Shown: positions 20,158 through 32,373, counted from the stretch's first letter. The stretch is 64,000 nt of DNA from a cyanobacterium endosymbiont of Epithemia clementina EcSB (GCF_029919255.1 NZ_CP123991.1:1481110-1545109); one strand, 5' to 3'. Notes: generated by a model from the letters alone, not told the origin. A program made the numbers and translations.

Positions 20158-21738
20158 ATGAATAAGCTACAACTTTGGCAACGTTATCAAAATTGGCTAT
20201 ATTACCACCAAAAATTAGGACTATACCTTGATATCAGCAGAATGCGCTTTGATGATACCTTCGTTGATAGTCTTAAGCCTAAATTTGAGAAAGCCTTTCA
20301 AGATATGGAGGCTCTAGAAGCTGGGGCGATCGCCAACCCAGACGAAGGCCGGATGGTAGGTCACTATTGGTTACGTGCTCCGGAATTAGCACCGAATGAC
20401 GACATTAGAAAAGAAATTACTGAACCTCTCGAAGCCATTGCAGATTTCGTCACCAAAGTTCATAATGCAGCCATTAAACCTCCCACTGCCGATAAATTCA
20501 CCGATGTTCTTTCTATCGGTATTGGTGGATCAGCCTTAGGACCCCAATTTGTGGCTGAGGCTTTATCCCCCGACTTTCCCCCTATGGCCATCCATTTTAT
20601 TGATAATAATGATCCAGCAGGCATTGATCGCATTTTAACCCGTTTAGGTGATCGCCTCAAAAGTACTCTAGTTTTAATAACCACTAAGTCTGGGGGAACT
20701 CCTGAAACCCGTAACGGGATGTTAGAACTAAAGGCAGCTTACGAAACTAAAGGTTTAGACTTTGCCCCTCATGCGGTCGCTATTACCATGCCAGGAAGTA
20801 AAATGGATCAGATAGCCTCGGACTGGTTAGCCCGTTTTCCCATGCAAGACTGGGTAGGCGGACGAACTTCTGAACTTTCTGCCGTGGGGTTGTTACCCGC
20901 CGCATTGCAGGGTATTGATATCCAAGAGATGTTGGTTGGAGCTAAGGAAATGGACGAAGCAACCAGGGTTAAGGATCTTAAAACTAACCCCTCAGCGTTG
21001 TTGGCCTTAGCTTGGTATTATTCTGGCAATGGGAAGGGAGAGAAAGATATGGTAATCCTTCCCTATAAAGACAGTTTGCTGTTATTTAGTCGCTATTTAC
21101 AGCAGTTAGTTATGGAGTCTTTAGGAAAAGAAAAAGACCTCGATGGCAACACAGTCTATCAGGGTATTGCGGTCTATGGAAATAAAGGGTCAACGGATCA
21201 ACATGCTTATGTTCAGCAATTGCGTGAAGGAGTTCCTAATTTCTTTGCCACTTTTATTGAAGTATTAGAGGATCGTCAAGGATCGTCCATTGAATTAGAT
21301 CCAGGAATCACTTCTGGAGACTATCTATCTGGGTTCATCCAAGGAACCAGACAGGCGTTATACGAGAATAACCGTGATTCTGTGACCATTACTATTCCCC
21401 AAGTTAATCCTCGCACTGTTGGGGCTTTAATTGCGATGTATGAACGTACTGTCAGTTTTTATGGCTCGTTAGTTAACGTTAACGCCTATCATCAACCTGG
21501 GGTAGAAGCAGGTAAGAAGATGGCTTCTTCTGTTTTATCTTTACAAACTGAAGTTCAAAAGGCGATTGAGAATTCTGTTGGAACTTTAGATATGGCTACG
21601 TTAGCAACGAAAGCAGGAGCTCCTGATGCAGTCGAAGCAGTCTACAAAATTGTACGTCATCTAGCCGCCAATGGACGAGGAGTTGTTCTAGAAGGGAATC
21701 TGGGGAACCCTTCAACTCTCAAAGTTTCTGTTGGTTAG
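20158..21738 (+). CDS. pgi: Glucose-6-phosphate isomerase
   Basis: Pgi interconverts glucose-6-phosphate and fructose-6-phosphate, linking glycolysis, gluconeogenesis and the oxidative pentose phosphate pathway. The 526-residue length fits the cyanobacterial form. Motifs: GIGGSALGP at 121-129, TTKSGGTPE at 175-183, [11 protein letters not shown] near 238, and the [11 protein letters not shown] segment near 343 with the catalytic histidine region. The sequence is intact and better in G+C than its surroundings. A hairpin follows 74 bases after the stop. Retention fits dependence on host-derived or stored sugar for reductant. Confidence 0.96.
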   Translation: MNKLQLWQRYQNWLYYHQKLGLYLDISRMRFDDTFVDSLKPKFEKAFQDMEALEAGAIANPDEGRMVGHYWLRAPELAPNDDIRKEITEPLEAIADFVTKVHNAAIKPPTADKFTDVLSIGIGGSALGPQFVAEALSPDFPPMAIHFIDNNDPAGIDRILTRLGDRLKSTLVLITTKSGGTPETRNGMLELKAAYETKGLDFAPHAVAITMPGSKMDQIASDWLARFPMQDWVGGRTSELSAVGLLPAALQGIDIQEMLVGAKEMDEATRVKDLKTNPSALLALAWYYSGNGKGEKDMVILPYKDSLLLFSRYLQQLVMESLGKEKDLDGNTVYQGIAVYGNKGSTDQHAYVQQLREGVPNFFATFIEVLEDRQGSSIELDPGITSGDYLSGFIQGTRQALYENNRDSVTITIPQVNPRTVGALIAMYERTVSFYGSLVNVNAYHQPGVEAGKKMASSVLSLQTEVQKAIENSVGTLDMATLATKAGAPDAVEAVYKIVRHLAANGRGVVLEGNLGNPSTLKVSVG

Positions 21739-21811
21739 CTAACCTACCGAGAAGTACCATATTGTAGCGGAGTTATGTGGAGTAAAATGCTTACGACGTA
21801 GTGAAAAAAGA

Positions 21812-21848
21812 GAATATACGCTATCAGTAGTATAAGTAGCGTATATTC
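21812..21848 (+). terminator. Hairpin downstream of pgi
   Basis: 12-bp perfect stem (21812-21823 with 21837-21848), 13-base loop, followed by CTCTTAT. Probable terminator of pgi. Confidence 0.6.
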
Positions 21849-21989
21849 CTCTTATCATTTTATTTGATGATAAATATCAAATAAAATTTAGTAAATGAAC
21901 TGTACTATCTCTCGGTTAATCTATTTATTCAGAAAAAGAACTTGACAAATTCCCATCAACTCCTGTTATAATTACGAAGGCGTAAGTGT

Positions 21990-22061
21990 TGGGGTGTCGC
22001 CAAGCGGTAAGGCAGCGGGTTTTGGTCTCGCCATTCCTAGGTTCGAATCCTAGCACCCCAG
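21990..22061 (+). tRNA. tRNA-Gln (anticodon UUG)
   Basis: A complete 72-base cloverleaf. The acceptor stem TGGGGTG pairs with CACCCCA, with G as discriminator. There are a D arm GCC/GGC, an anticodon stem GCGGG/CTCGC with loop TTTTGGT, giving anticodon TTG at 22022-22024, and a T arm CTAGG/CCTAG around TTCGAAT. CCA is not encoded. Acceptor start U-G pairing is typical of bacterial tRNA-Gln. Confidence 0.95.
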
Positions 22062-22499
22062 TCAAATAGACAAAGACTCCACTACCATTTTGTGGTGTTT
22101 CAACTACCTCTATCAGTTTGGACAAAAAGATAATTAATCTAAGACTATTTAAAATTAAAAGAAGAAGTCGATTTCCTTTTCACTAACTCTATTTCTTATG
22201 GCTATTTTTTAAAATTGTTGTTTTATGAGCATTTAAAATATTGTACCTTAGATATTTTGCTATGTATTATTTTAGCGGACTAACTCTTCTGTAGTTTTTT
22301 TTATATATTAATTGAATTTTATTTGTTAACGATCTATTTGGGAATAAACAGTTTTCTCTATCTAAGAGAAATTTCTGATAGTTAATTTATTATTTTTATG
22401 AAGAAGTTTCCTGGTCGTTTAACCTCAATAAAGATGAGTTGCTGTCGGGTCTATTTTTTTGATAAATCAGACTATTTCTATTTTATAAAAACTCTGATG

Positions 22500-22870
22500 A
22501 AGGGTAATAACGGTCGCTGTCTTCAATAAGTGCGATCACGATATTCTAACTTGGTAGCAACTTGTTCGATCATCTGAGGATAAATATTTAATCGATTGAC
22601 CATCTTTTGATTAATAATTAATTCTTACTTCCCCTGATGTGATAGCTTCCATGTCCTATTTTTTGTACTCTGGAATACCCAATTTCTTCACTGAACAAAT
22701 ATCTAAGAGAGGATTTAGTTGTTTAGCGATTTCAAAGGCAATGAAACCCCCCTCCTCTGGCTAAAGCCAAAATTAACCGATTGGGATAATTATTGATGAC
22801 TAACTGGTCTAGTCGCCAAATACTAGCCTACTTCAGTGCGCTTTTGAAAGATAACCCCCATAATCTTTTG
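22500..22870 (-). pseudogene. Decayed phosphoribosyltransferase (COG1926 type)
   Basis: Minus-strand fragments read in order: LILALARGGGFIAFEIAKQL, then LDICSVKKLGIPEY, EAITSGEVRI, and a tail with KLEYRDRTY. This parallels the predicted phosphoribosyltransferases that carry LALPRGGVPVAFEVA, LDV..VRKLG.PG, AIASGG.R and end with a RE..Y segment. A stop codon separates LGIPEYKK from DMEAITSG and frames shift at least twice. The PRPP loop region that would follow is lost. The function of the intact family is poorly known. Confidence 0.68.
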
Positions 22871-23381
22871 CTCAATTTTTGGTGATTGTCTAAACTAATC
22901 CAACTAGAGGTAGAATTATGCCTTATTTTCGAAGCAATACAGTAACCTCAGTGCTTATTGAAGTTGTGTTCTTAATCCCTATGTTTGCCCTTTTTTTAGG
23001 TTTATTCAACCCCATAGTAGATTTTGCTCTGTGTCAGGACTGGCTTGTGCTAAAAATAAAGCTCTGGATTATAGGAAGGACTGAATAATCATTATAGAAT
23101 TTCTTGTATGGTTGACTGGGATGATAGTTGGAAGAAATATAACAGACAAAGAACTGATTAAGTCTTGAGAACCTTCAATTAGATTGATCTTCATAGTATC
23201 CGTTGTAACTTTTTACTTTTGGGTTAGTGTCCAACAGGATCTTCCCCTCATAATGAATTTCTGCTTAGTGGTCATTAGAGTGTTGTTAGATGGAAATAGG
23301 TATAACTATAACTATTTATCTATAAACTAATATTTTTTTTAGTTAATTAATAATATAAAATCTAGAGACAAATATAATTTT

Positions 23382-23432
23382 TTACAAAGAGTAGGGTATA
23401 TGCTTAATAAGCATATACCCTACTCTTTGTAA
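23382..23432. repeat. 24-bp perfect inverted repeat, 3-base loop
   Basis: 23382-23405 is the exact reverse complement of 23409-23432. The right arm is followed by a T run, as in a terminator, but no intact gene lies within 500 bases on either side. Confidence 0.8.
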
Positions 23433-24355
23433 TTTTTTGTGAGAAAATACAATAAGCTAGGAAATATCAAAAAAGTTGAAAATAATAACCTGAAGTTAAT
23501 TACTATTGAATAGTTATACTAAATTCTTAGGAAAGAAACTGATTGAAAGAACTCATCATATATATGAGGATCTCAAAACTCTTATAGTTGTTCCTTTTCT
23601 TGTAATTTTTTATGGATGAGAAGCGAATATAATTTTTAATTATGGGAAATAAATGAACTTAACACTAAAGAAAATTAGTTGGAAGTAATTCACCAAAACT
23701 TCTTCCAAAAGTTCCGTCTATTTTACTAATAAAGAAAAAATGTCAAATATTTAAAAAAGTTAAAAATTAAAGTTTTGCCGATCAATTCTTCATCGAATTA
23801 ATTGATATGTTATAGAGAAATCAGTCATTATCGTACAGATATTTTTGAGTTAAGACTTAATCATTTTAAATATTGTCAATACTAATAATCAATTTTGTGG
23901 GCAAGTAAAAACTTTACTCTTATGTAGTTTTCTTTGGGTAATTTTTGATAGTTTACTTAAAACATGACTAAGATAATTTTTGCGAATAAATTAGTCTGTC
24001 TAAGAGGTTTTTCCATAAATATTGTTCGAGATTTTAATTATCTTTAACTACTTTTTTCTTTTACTTTTTATTTTTATTATATAGCTTCCTTCCCGATCAA
24101 CAAAAATAACTATAATGTTAAAATTAACACTTATCGAAAAATCTTGGTTTTAAAAAACAGCCAGTTGAGGTATAATATCCTAGGTTGTTTATGAGTAAAT
24201 AGCCTTTAGAGTGATGAGGAGACCGGTTTAATATCCTAGCTCCGTAAATTTTACCCTTGAATCTTTCACCATAACTGCTAGAAAAGTCAAAACCATAAGG
24301 TTAAACGGTTAAGATAAGATTAGAAATCAAATAGGGTAAGACATACCCGAATTTA

Positions 24356-24468
24356 CGCTTGGGGAGTAGTCCATCAGAGTGCTTGCTGTAGAAAGTGTAG
24401 TCGGACTAGACATGAAACTGTAAGACCAAAGCTGGCAATGCCGGTATAGGCAAGATTCAGCCCAAGAA
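24356..24468 (+). ncRNA. TPP-aptamer-like or other structured leader element
   Basis: Just upstream of the TPP riboswitch is a second segment with clear secondary structure. CTTGGG at 24358-24363 can pair with CCCAAG at 24461-24466, TAGTCC at 24367-24372 with GGACTA at 24403-24408, and CTGGC at 24432-24436 with GCCGG at 24440-24444. Its order GGAGTAGTCC, GGACTAGACATG, AGACC and CTGGCAATGCCGG-TATAGGCAAG parallels a TPP aptamer, but conserved bases such as CTGAGA and AACCTGA are altered. The GGGGAGTAG start also recalls the manganese (yybP-ykoY) riboswitch. I favour a degenerate TPP-like duplicate. Confidence 0.4.
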
Positions 24469-24497
24469 TCCACTCAGACTTAGTTCAGTGGAGTGTC

Positions 24498-24580
24498 AGA
24501 TCTAGGGGGATCTTATTTAATTAGACTGAGAGAGACCCTTAGAACCTGAGACCGGTTGATGCCGGCGTAGAAAAGCTGTT
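24498..24580 (+). promoter_or_regulatory. TPP riboswitch (thi box) in thiC leader
   Basis: The strand has GGGGGATC, a variable arm, then the conserved ACTGAGAGA, ACCCTTAGAACCTGA, and CCGGTTGATGCCGGCGTAG, ending with AAAAGCT. This is the thiamine pyrophosphate aptamer in standard order. It ends about 17 bases before the thiC ATG, with GAGG as ribosome binding site in between, so it probably controls translation initiation by masking that site. The usual GGGAA after GCGTA reads AGAAAAG, a departure from consensus that might weaken ligand binding. Confidence 0.9.
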
Positions 24581-24593
24581 TCTTGAGGTATAA

Positions 24594-25979
<1,386 letters not shown>

Positions 25980-26023
25980 AAAAATCGTTGGGGGTCAACA
26001 ACTGTTGACCCCCAACGATTTTT
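25980..26023 (+). terminator. Strong terminator after thiC
   Basis: 21-bp perfect stem (25980-26000 with 26003-26023) directly overlapping the last base of the stop codon and ending in TTTTT. The G/C-rich middle (GGGGGTC/GACCCCC) makes it very stable. Rho-independent terminator. Confidence 0.9.
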
Positions 26024-26763
26024 CTTATTAGAATCGGGGATAATGTTTGTCAATTTTTTAAAGCAAACAATTTTACAGGATCCTGATTAAGATTATGAAA
26101 TAAGGGAACGAAGATTCTAGGGTAATCACTACGGCTGCATTTTTCTCAAATGTAAGTTTGTCCAAAATTAATGGAAAAGCTGAGGTGTCGCAATCTAGGA
26201 GACAAAATCCTATGAATGGCATTAGGGATTTAAACTATATTTAATTACACAGAACTACGACAAATTATTAATTGTTAAGTTAACTTCAGATAATACAAAT
26301 TACTATAAACCGGTTCTTGAGTTAAGGCAAGATTTAACTGATAAATTATTTTGAGACTGAGGATATCTTGCTTGAGAACTACTATGAAAAACTCTATTAA
26401 CGAAGCTTTAAATTAATTACTCTATTATTAACAGAAGATGAAGTAAAAGTTAGTAAAACTTAGCGATAAAATTCTATTGATTAACGGCAAACTTAAAAAT
26501 ATCTCTTATATTAAATGTTCGAACAATTGAAGTACTTGTAACTATTTTGTTCACTTTTTTGCTCGACCAATTGTTTATGCTTAATTTACTCACAAAACCT
26601 TCTCTCGATTTGATTTAGAGTTGACTGGCCTTGTCTCGTGCTATTTTTAAACAGTCATTGTATGCTTGATTGTTTGCAGTTACTATTTCAGATACTTGTC
26701 GACTTTATCGTGTTTTGACTTAGATATTTAGAATAACAACCGTAATAGACATTTTTTAGTATA

Positions 26764-26793
26764 TTTGTTCTACCATACTTATATGGTAGAACA
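26764..26793. repeat. 13-bp perfect hairpin
   Basis: 26764-26776 pairs with 26781-26793 around CTTA. It lies 57 bases before the large palindrome, with no gene nearby. Confidence 0.6.
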
Positions 26794-26849
26794 ATATAAA
26801 ACCCTTGAGTAACTTTGCTAAATTACCCAATTATAATCTGAATTCAGAG

Positions 26850-26899
26850 CATCACTTAGGGTCAATAATCAAATATTTGATTATTGACCCTAAGTGATG
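26850..26899. repeat. 50-bp perfect palindrome without spacer
   Basis: Bases 26850-26874 are the exact reverse complement of 26875-26899; the centre is AAATATTT. There is no loop, no mismatch, and no gene within about 900 bases upstream or 800 downstream other than decayed sequence. As RNA it would fold into a single long hairpin; as DNA it could extrude a cruciform. Confidence 0.85.
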
Positions 26900-27699
26900 T
26901 GGATAATATTACTGCGGTGTTTAAGCATTCGTTAGAGAGTTTCTGTAAGAGATATTTTTAGTTTTGAGTAATTTACATTGAACAGTTTAAACTAAAGGTA
27001 ATTATCTAAGAAAACTTAAATAAGTGTACTATAAAAAATAGTTAAAAAAGAGCGACTCCCAGATATCAGTCTGTCCTACCTAAAATTAGGTTAGCATAAT
27101 TAAAGAAGTAAAGACGATGAAAGTTTATTTACGACCCAAAAATTTTCTATAAAAAGAGAACAAAAATAAAAATTTTATGTTTAAGGATAAGATGATAGAA
27201 AGTTAAAGAAATTCAGATTCAATAAAACTTTTAGAAAATACAATAATAAAAGCAATGTTCAGATAGATGTTTTAAACAAGTAATTATATAGAGTTTTAAA
27301 AGGTAGAAATTAAATATTTACATATAGAAAATATCTATAACAAAAAATTATGATAATTTCTGCTTAATGGCTGAACTCCATATAATTTATCAAGGCAATT
27401 AAATGGAAATATTCTTATAAATAGAAATATTCTTAAATAAGCTGCCGATAAAAAGTATTAATTAAAGTTAAACTAATTTAATTTAAATCGATTAAATATC
27501 AATATTTCTTATTTATTTAATTTTTATTAAAAGTTAATTATTCATTTTTATCCATTGACTTCTTAGGCTGATTCTCTCTATAGAAACTTATAATATAGTA
27601 TGGTAATACTGAATTTAGTTACAAAAAACTACTCACAATAACACGGAAATAATCCAGATAGAAAAGATAGTCAAAAACTTAACTTAACCCTAAAAAATA

Positions 27700-28290
27700 C
27701 TTTATGCCTTGAAACTATACACAGGTAAAATTCAAGTGTTGAAACGGGAATATTAGAGGACACTCGTACAACTCAAACTTTAAGACCTAGTATGTATTGA
27801 CGAAACTGGAGTTGAGCTAGCAATGACTAATCAATATGCTAAAGCAACTAAAGGAAAACTAAGCTTATGGAAAATGTTCGAAATAATCGAGGAAAAAATA
27901 TTATGCACAATGTAACGATCGCTACATTGTGTTTTCGCCTTTTTGATATTTATAAAGATATACAAATAAAAAAGCGGTTCTCACTTATGTAACGCAGTGC
28001 CAATCCCCCCCGTAGCCAGGAGTTTGTGTAGTCATGGAAAATTTACCTGCTCATAAAACCACAAAAGCTAGAGAACTGATAAAATTTATAGAAACAAAAG
28101 TCGTATTTTTATCTCTTTATTCTCTTGATTTTAACTCCATTAAAAACTGTTAGTTAAAAATAAAAGAATATCTGTCAATTCAAGAATTTTAGAGAACTTA
28201 ATCGAACTATGAATTTATTAACTTACAAGGATACAATTGGCTAGTTTCTCTACTGCTGTCATTGTAAGCTACCCAATTGAAATTTGCTAC
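27700..28290 (+). mobile_element. Remnant of an IS630-family transposase
   Basis: Plus-strand fragments in order: LVCIDETGVELAMTNQYAKATKG (first catalytic Asp region), then NRGKNIMHNVTIATL, then after frameshifts VMENLPAHKTTKARELIKFI, LSLYSLDFNSIKNC and LKIKEYLSIQ. This is the DDE domain of IS630/Tc1-like transposases. The second catalytic D is E (VMEN instead of VLDN), the third E is K (SIK instead of PIE), and stops and frameshifts abound, so it is inactive. The N-terminal helix-turn-helix part is not recognisable, and I could not find terminal inverted repeats or a TA duplication. Confidence 0.78.
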
Positions 28291-28970
28291 TATAACAGTA
28301 ATTTTCAAGGTGACTAGCTTAAAACATAACAAAAAGAGACTTAGTTTTATATAGATTAATCTATTTTTTTGTTTAAGAACTAAGGCTTGAAGATCAACCT
28401 ATAAAGTTACAAAAATGACTTATTTAAAGCTGTTTATACGAGCATTGTTGATATTTTTGCGACAATTAATTGTCATTGGACGATCTATCTATTTGACACT
28501 ATCTAAAATATCTATGACAGTAAATTCTTATCCTTTTATATCCATTTCCACAAAGATAAGTCTTCTAGAACAACTGGTTTTTCGGTCAGTAAAGACATAA
28601 ATACATTCTACCTAACCGTATTCTGCCAATACAGAATTGAGACTGCCTTCTGATATCTCATAAGAGAGGTTTTCTAAACGAATTGACCTGTCGAGACTGA
28701 GACTTCAGAGGGAACTGTATTAATTTTTAAAGAAAAAAAAACTGTTAGTCTCAACAACTTAATCTATCACCAAATTCATAAAACTTGACTATCATATGTA
28801 ATAATATCTTCCTGGAAATTCACTCTTATTCTCAAAATAACACGGACTGCTAAAAGCATAAGACAATTGATTCTTTGGATAAAATCTACTCAATCAATTG
28901 CACACGTCTGATTAATCTTGTATTTATAGTTTTTCTAAAAAAATCTATAGTTTTTGTAACTAATACATAA
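28291..28970. other. Spacer upstream of the M48 protease gene
   Basis: About 680 bases. A 61-codon hydrophobic frame at 28415-28600 is present but matches nothing I know and has no clear ribosome binding site. The remainder is AT-rich; the protease promoter should lie in the last 100 bases. Confidence 0.45.
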
Positions 28971-30920
28971 ATGAAAAAAGGTATTGTGATGAATGTACGC
29001 TGGTGTTTATTATTAACGACAATGGGTGTTGTCATACCGACTTCAACAGGAGTAACCCAAGAAGTTTTTTTCATCCCAGACAAATCTCAAGCAGAAGAAC
29101 TGGAGTTAGAGTCTTCTTTGTCTTTTTCCCGAAATAATGATAATTCTTTATTAAAATCTGAGTCTGAACAAAATTTAGTTTCAGGAGTGATTGTCTCAGG
29201 AGAAAAAACTAAGCTTAAACAGTTCCCTGAACCACAATCGACTAGACCTAAGATAGAAGCCTTCACTTCAGCTAAAAAAGTTGCTGGGACGGATTGTCAA
29301 GCAGCTTTTCCTGAATTTACCTTTCCCATCAAAGCAGAAACAGAAGGAGAAACTGTTAACAACACAATCGTAGATGTTTCATTAAATCAACTCATTACCA
29401 TCAACAAAATCCCCTTTGAGGCTGACTCTGCACTAGAAGAAAAAATAGCTGATAATCTAGAAGAAAATCCAGAAAATACAACTTTAACCGAGAAAATAGA
29501 TCGCTATCAAATTCTAGCTAAAGCTGATCATCTTTATCGTTGTGGAGATACTTTGCTCGCTGAACGATTCTATCGAGAAATTAAAGAGCCATTTGAAGCT
29601 GAAAAAGAATTTAACAAGGAAATTATCCCTGAACCAGTGTATGAATCCAAAAATTTATTACCTGGAGGTGGTGTTTATTGGCGAATATACCAAGAAAGTT
29701 TAGAAGGAAACCCTATCTATAAAAGTAAGAAACTAAGTGCATTAAAACTTTTAACAGAAAAACACCCTGAATTTATCCCCGGTCATCTCCATTATGCCAA
29801 AGTTCTTGAAACAGACGAAAATTCAGAAGAAGCTTTAAAAATTCTACATAATGCGACGACTCTTTATCCAAATGAAGCTTCATTGGTGGCAGCTAAAATT
29901 AAAGCTGATGAAGAAGCTAAAAATTGGTTAACTGCCTCCTTAACCGCCCGTCAATTTTTTCTATTTAATCCAGATCACTTTCGTGCATCTGAATTTAAGG
30001 AAGTAGCAGATAAAAATTTAGCCAAATATCAGGATAGATTACAAAAGAAAATGACTTGGAATGTGGTGGGAACTGCAATTATAGACGGCATAAGCGTGGT
30101 TTTAATGGGAAATGTATTTGCCCCTCTTTCTACTTTAGAAACTACCTATTTGTTAATACAAGGAGAAGCAGTTATTGGAGAAAATTATGCTCAAGGATTG
30201 AAAAAACGACTAACTTTGGTAGAAGATCCAGAAATTAATCGATTTATTAATGAAATTGGACAAAAATTAGCTTCTGTTGCAGGACGAGATGAGTTTGAGT
30301 ACGAGTTTTATATTGTGATGGATGAAAATATCAACGCCTTTGCTTTGCCTGGGGGCAAGATTTTTATTAATGCAGGAGTGATCGCTAAAACCAACTCAGA
30401 AGCGGAAATTGCCGGGTTAATTGCCCATGAATTAGCCCACACCGTTCTCTCTCACGGTTTCCAACAAATGACTCAAGGCTCATTAGCCAGCAGTGTAGTT
30501 CAATATGTTCCCTATCTAGGGGAATTAGCCGGAAATCTCATTATCCTTAACTACAGTCGGAAAATGGAAGAACAGGCTGATATGTTTGGGACACGACTAC
30601 TAGCGACTACGGGCTATGCGGCTGACGGGCTGCAAAATTTAATAGAGATCATGGATGTAGAACAGAAAAACCGTCCCCCTGCTTGGTTTTCTTCTCATCC
30701 AGATACTAGCAATCGCGTTAAATACCTCGAAGAAATAATCGTGCGAAACAATTTTAACCGTTACGCCTATGAGGGCGTGGAAAAACATCACAAAATTCGA
30801 CAAAAGGTGGCTAATTTGTTAGCCGAATTCAAAAGAGAACAAGACAGGGAGAACAAAGATAAGCAAAAAAACAGAGAACAAAAACCCGATAAGACAACCT
30901 TACTCCCCAAAGAGAATTAA
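28971..30920 (+). CDS. Exported M48-family zinc metalloprotease
   Basis: A 649-residue protein. An N-terminal hydrophobic segment (about residues 5-25) suggests export. Residues 30-250 are low-complexity and acidic, 250-370 contain TPR-like helices, and the M48 peptidase domain covers about 390-600. The zinc motif HELAH is at 486-490, with the third ligand E533 in MEEQAD. A GxALPGG segment (NAFALPGGKIF) precedes it, as in BepA/Oma1-like quality-control proteases. A lysine/glutamate-rich tail ends the protein. A second ATG four codons in is an alternative start. A role in envelope protein turnover is likely. Confidence 0.88.
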   Translation: MKKGIVMNVRWCLLLTTMGVVIPTSTGVTQEVFFIPDKSQAEELELESSLSFSRNNDNSLLKSESEQNLVSGVIVSGEKTKLKQFPEPQSTRPKIEAFTSAKKVAGTDCQAAFPEFTFPIKAETEGETVNNTIVDVSLNQLITINKIPFEADSALEEKIADNLEENPENTTLTEKIDRYQILAKADHLYRCGDTLLAERFYREIKEPFEAEKEFNKEIIPEPVYESKNLLPGGGVYWRIYQESLEGNPIYKSKKLSALKLLTEKHPEFIPGHLHYAKVLETDENSEEALKILHNATTLYPNEASLVAAKIKADEEAKNWLTASLTARQFFLFNPDHFRASEFKEVADKNLAKYQDRLQKKMTWNVVGTAIIDGISVVLMGNVFAPLSTLETTYLLIQGEAVIGENYAQGLKKRLTLVEDPEINRFINEIGQKLASVAGRDEFEYEFYIVMDENINAFALPGGKIFINAGVIAKTNSEAEIAGLIAHELAHTVLSHGFQQMTQGSLASSVVQYVPYLGELAGNLIILNYSRKMEEQADMFGTRLLATTGYAADGLQNLIEIMDVEQKNRPPAWFSSHPDTSNRVKYLEEIIVRNNFNRYAYEGVEKHHKIRQKVANLLAEFKREQDRENKDKQKNREQKPDKTTLLPKEN

Positions 30921-31779
30921 TATCGGTGTAATTAACAGGTATTTACCTCTAGTGTTTCTTAACGATGAGCCACTCAATTATCGGTTTACAATAGTTCTGC
31001 CGTTGAAAGCAAACAGGTAAGTTGCGTTCAAGACATTCCGGAGTTTTTGTCAAATCTCAATTTCCAATTGATCACTTTTGTCTAGTGCAAACGCTTAAGC
31101 CACCACCTAACAAAATTGGAGTCAGATTCTAGCGTTTTTAAGCCAACAGAAGAAAGTAATTGTGCGCCCGTTTCTCTAAATATTGGTCCTTTCCAACATA
31201 AGTAAAAAGAATAACATCCAGTTTTAGTTAATGCTCCTATTTTCTGAAATCTAGCTAGAGTTAAGGAAGTAATCGGGGACTTTAACGCTCCAGCGATCAC
31301 TAATTTACATTTTCTTTATTTAATCAATTCAACCCCTTGGAAAATTGTCTACAGTCTCGTTACTATAGATAGCCATAGGGGAGATATACTATTTCTGTGG
31401 TTTGAAGCTAAATGGCAGCCATTATTGAGTTTTGGTAGGGTAAATGTTTCCGGTCAATGGAAGAAGGGGGAATAGAGAAAGGGAGAGATTAATCCAGACT
31501 AATTTGATAGTTTTGACCAGCAGACTCTAAAGTGAGCATCGATTAACGCCTCAGCTACAGTAATCTGGGTCAGATAGGTTAGAGAAATCGGTTGCTTATT
31601 GATTAATTCAAGAGGACAGGAAGGAAAATTCAGAAAAAGTTAATGATACTTAATGACGGATGCTCCTTGAGGCAAATTTTGCTAAGTTTAGCCCAAATTT
31701 TCTAAGCAGCAACGTAATCCAATTTCCGTTATGACTACATCCATGCACTCATTACTGATGAAAACGAAACAATTATCAA
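30921..31779. other. Decayed spacer between protease gene and recR
   Basis: About 860 bases. A minus-strand frame of 72 codons (31082-31300) contains FRETGAQLLSSVGLKTL and may be a gene fragment; another minus-strand piece near 31530-31620 reads QPISLTYLTQITVAEALIDA. Neither is recognised. I treat the stretch as eroded coding DNA. Confidence 0.4.
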
Positions 31780-32373
31780 TTATTTTAATTCCTGTCGTCC
31801 TTCTAATGCCCGTGTTAAAGTCACTTCATCGGCATATTCTAAGTCCCCTCCTATCGGTAATCCAAAGGCAATGCGTGTAACTTTGGTAAAAGGTTTGAGG
31901 AGTTGACCAATGTAGAGAGTGGTCGTCTCTCCTTCCACGGTAGGACTAAGAGCTATAATTACTTCTTTAAGTCTATCTTGACTAACTCGTCTAACGAGGG
32001 GTTGAATGTACAATTGTTCAGGGCCAATACCATCCATCGGAGACATAACACCCCCTAAAACATGATATTTCCCTTTATATTCTCTAGTTTTTTCTAGGGC
32101 AATCACATCGCGAGAATCGGCCACTACACAGATAACTTGGGAATCTCGGTGAGGATTGTGGCAAATTTCGCAGACGGGGTCGGCAGAAAAATGGAAACAA
32201 ACTTGACACAGTCCAACTTTCTCTTTTGCTTCAATTAAAGCATTGGCTAAGGTTCGAATTTCCTCTTCTGGGCGTTTGAGAATATACAACGCAAGTCTTT
32301 GGGCAGTTTTAGGTCCAACCCCTGGTAAATGTCGTAATTGCTCAATCAAACGGGCAAGAGGCGGAGTATACAT
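31780..32373 (-). CDS. recR: Recombination mediator RecR
   Basis: RecR acts with RecO/RecF to load RecA on single-stranded gaps. The 197-residue length is standard. It shows the helix-hairpin-helix [13 protein letters not shown] at 16-28, a C4 zinc finger with C56, C59, C68 and C71, and a Toprim domain from about 80 with [14 protein letters not shown] and the [13 protein letters not shown] loop. The final segment has the typical [13 protein letters not shown]. All elements are present. It is a stand-alone gene with no close partner. Confidence 0.96.
   Translation of the reverse strand: MYTPPLARLIEQLRHLPGVGPKTAQRLALYILKRPEEEIRTLANALIEAKEKVGLCQVCFHFSADPVCEICHNPHRDSQVICVVADSRDVIALEKTREYKGKYHVLGGVMSPMDGIGPEQLYIQPLVRRVSQDRLKEVIIALSPTVEGETTTLYIGQLLKPFTKVTRIAFGLPIGGDLEYADEVTLTRALEGRQELK

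Larger units (their letters stand above)
22062..24340. other. Decayed region with one recognisable remnant
   Basis: About 2.3 kb. It contains the phosphoribosyltransferase remnant at 22500-22870 and a 24-bp hairpin at 23382-23432. I recognise nothing else; the rest is AT-rich with stops in all frames. Confidence 0.55.
26024..27690. other. Gene-free decayed region with two hairpins
   Basis: About 1.7 kb without a recognisable gene. It contains a 13-bp hairpin (26764-26793) and a 50-bp perfect palindrome (26850-26899). A minus-strand stretch near 26590-26720 has a faintly coding look but no family I can name. Confidence 0.55.

Noticed and set aside
24356-24468. Manganese (yybP-ykoY) riboswitch
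   Set aside because: GGGGAGTAG fits the start of that class, but the 3' part follows the TPP aptamer order better and no manganese transporter gene follows. Kept only as an alternative.
28415-28600. Hydrophobic 61-codon plus-strand frame
   Set aside because: No ribosome binding site, no recognisable family, and the composition expected from A/T-rich noise.
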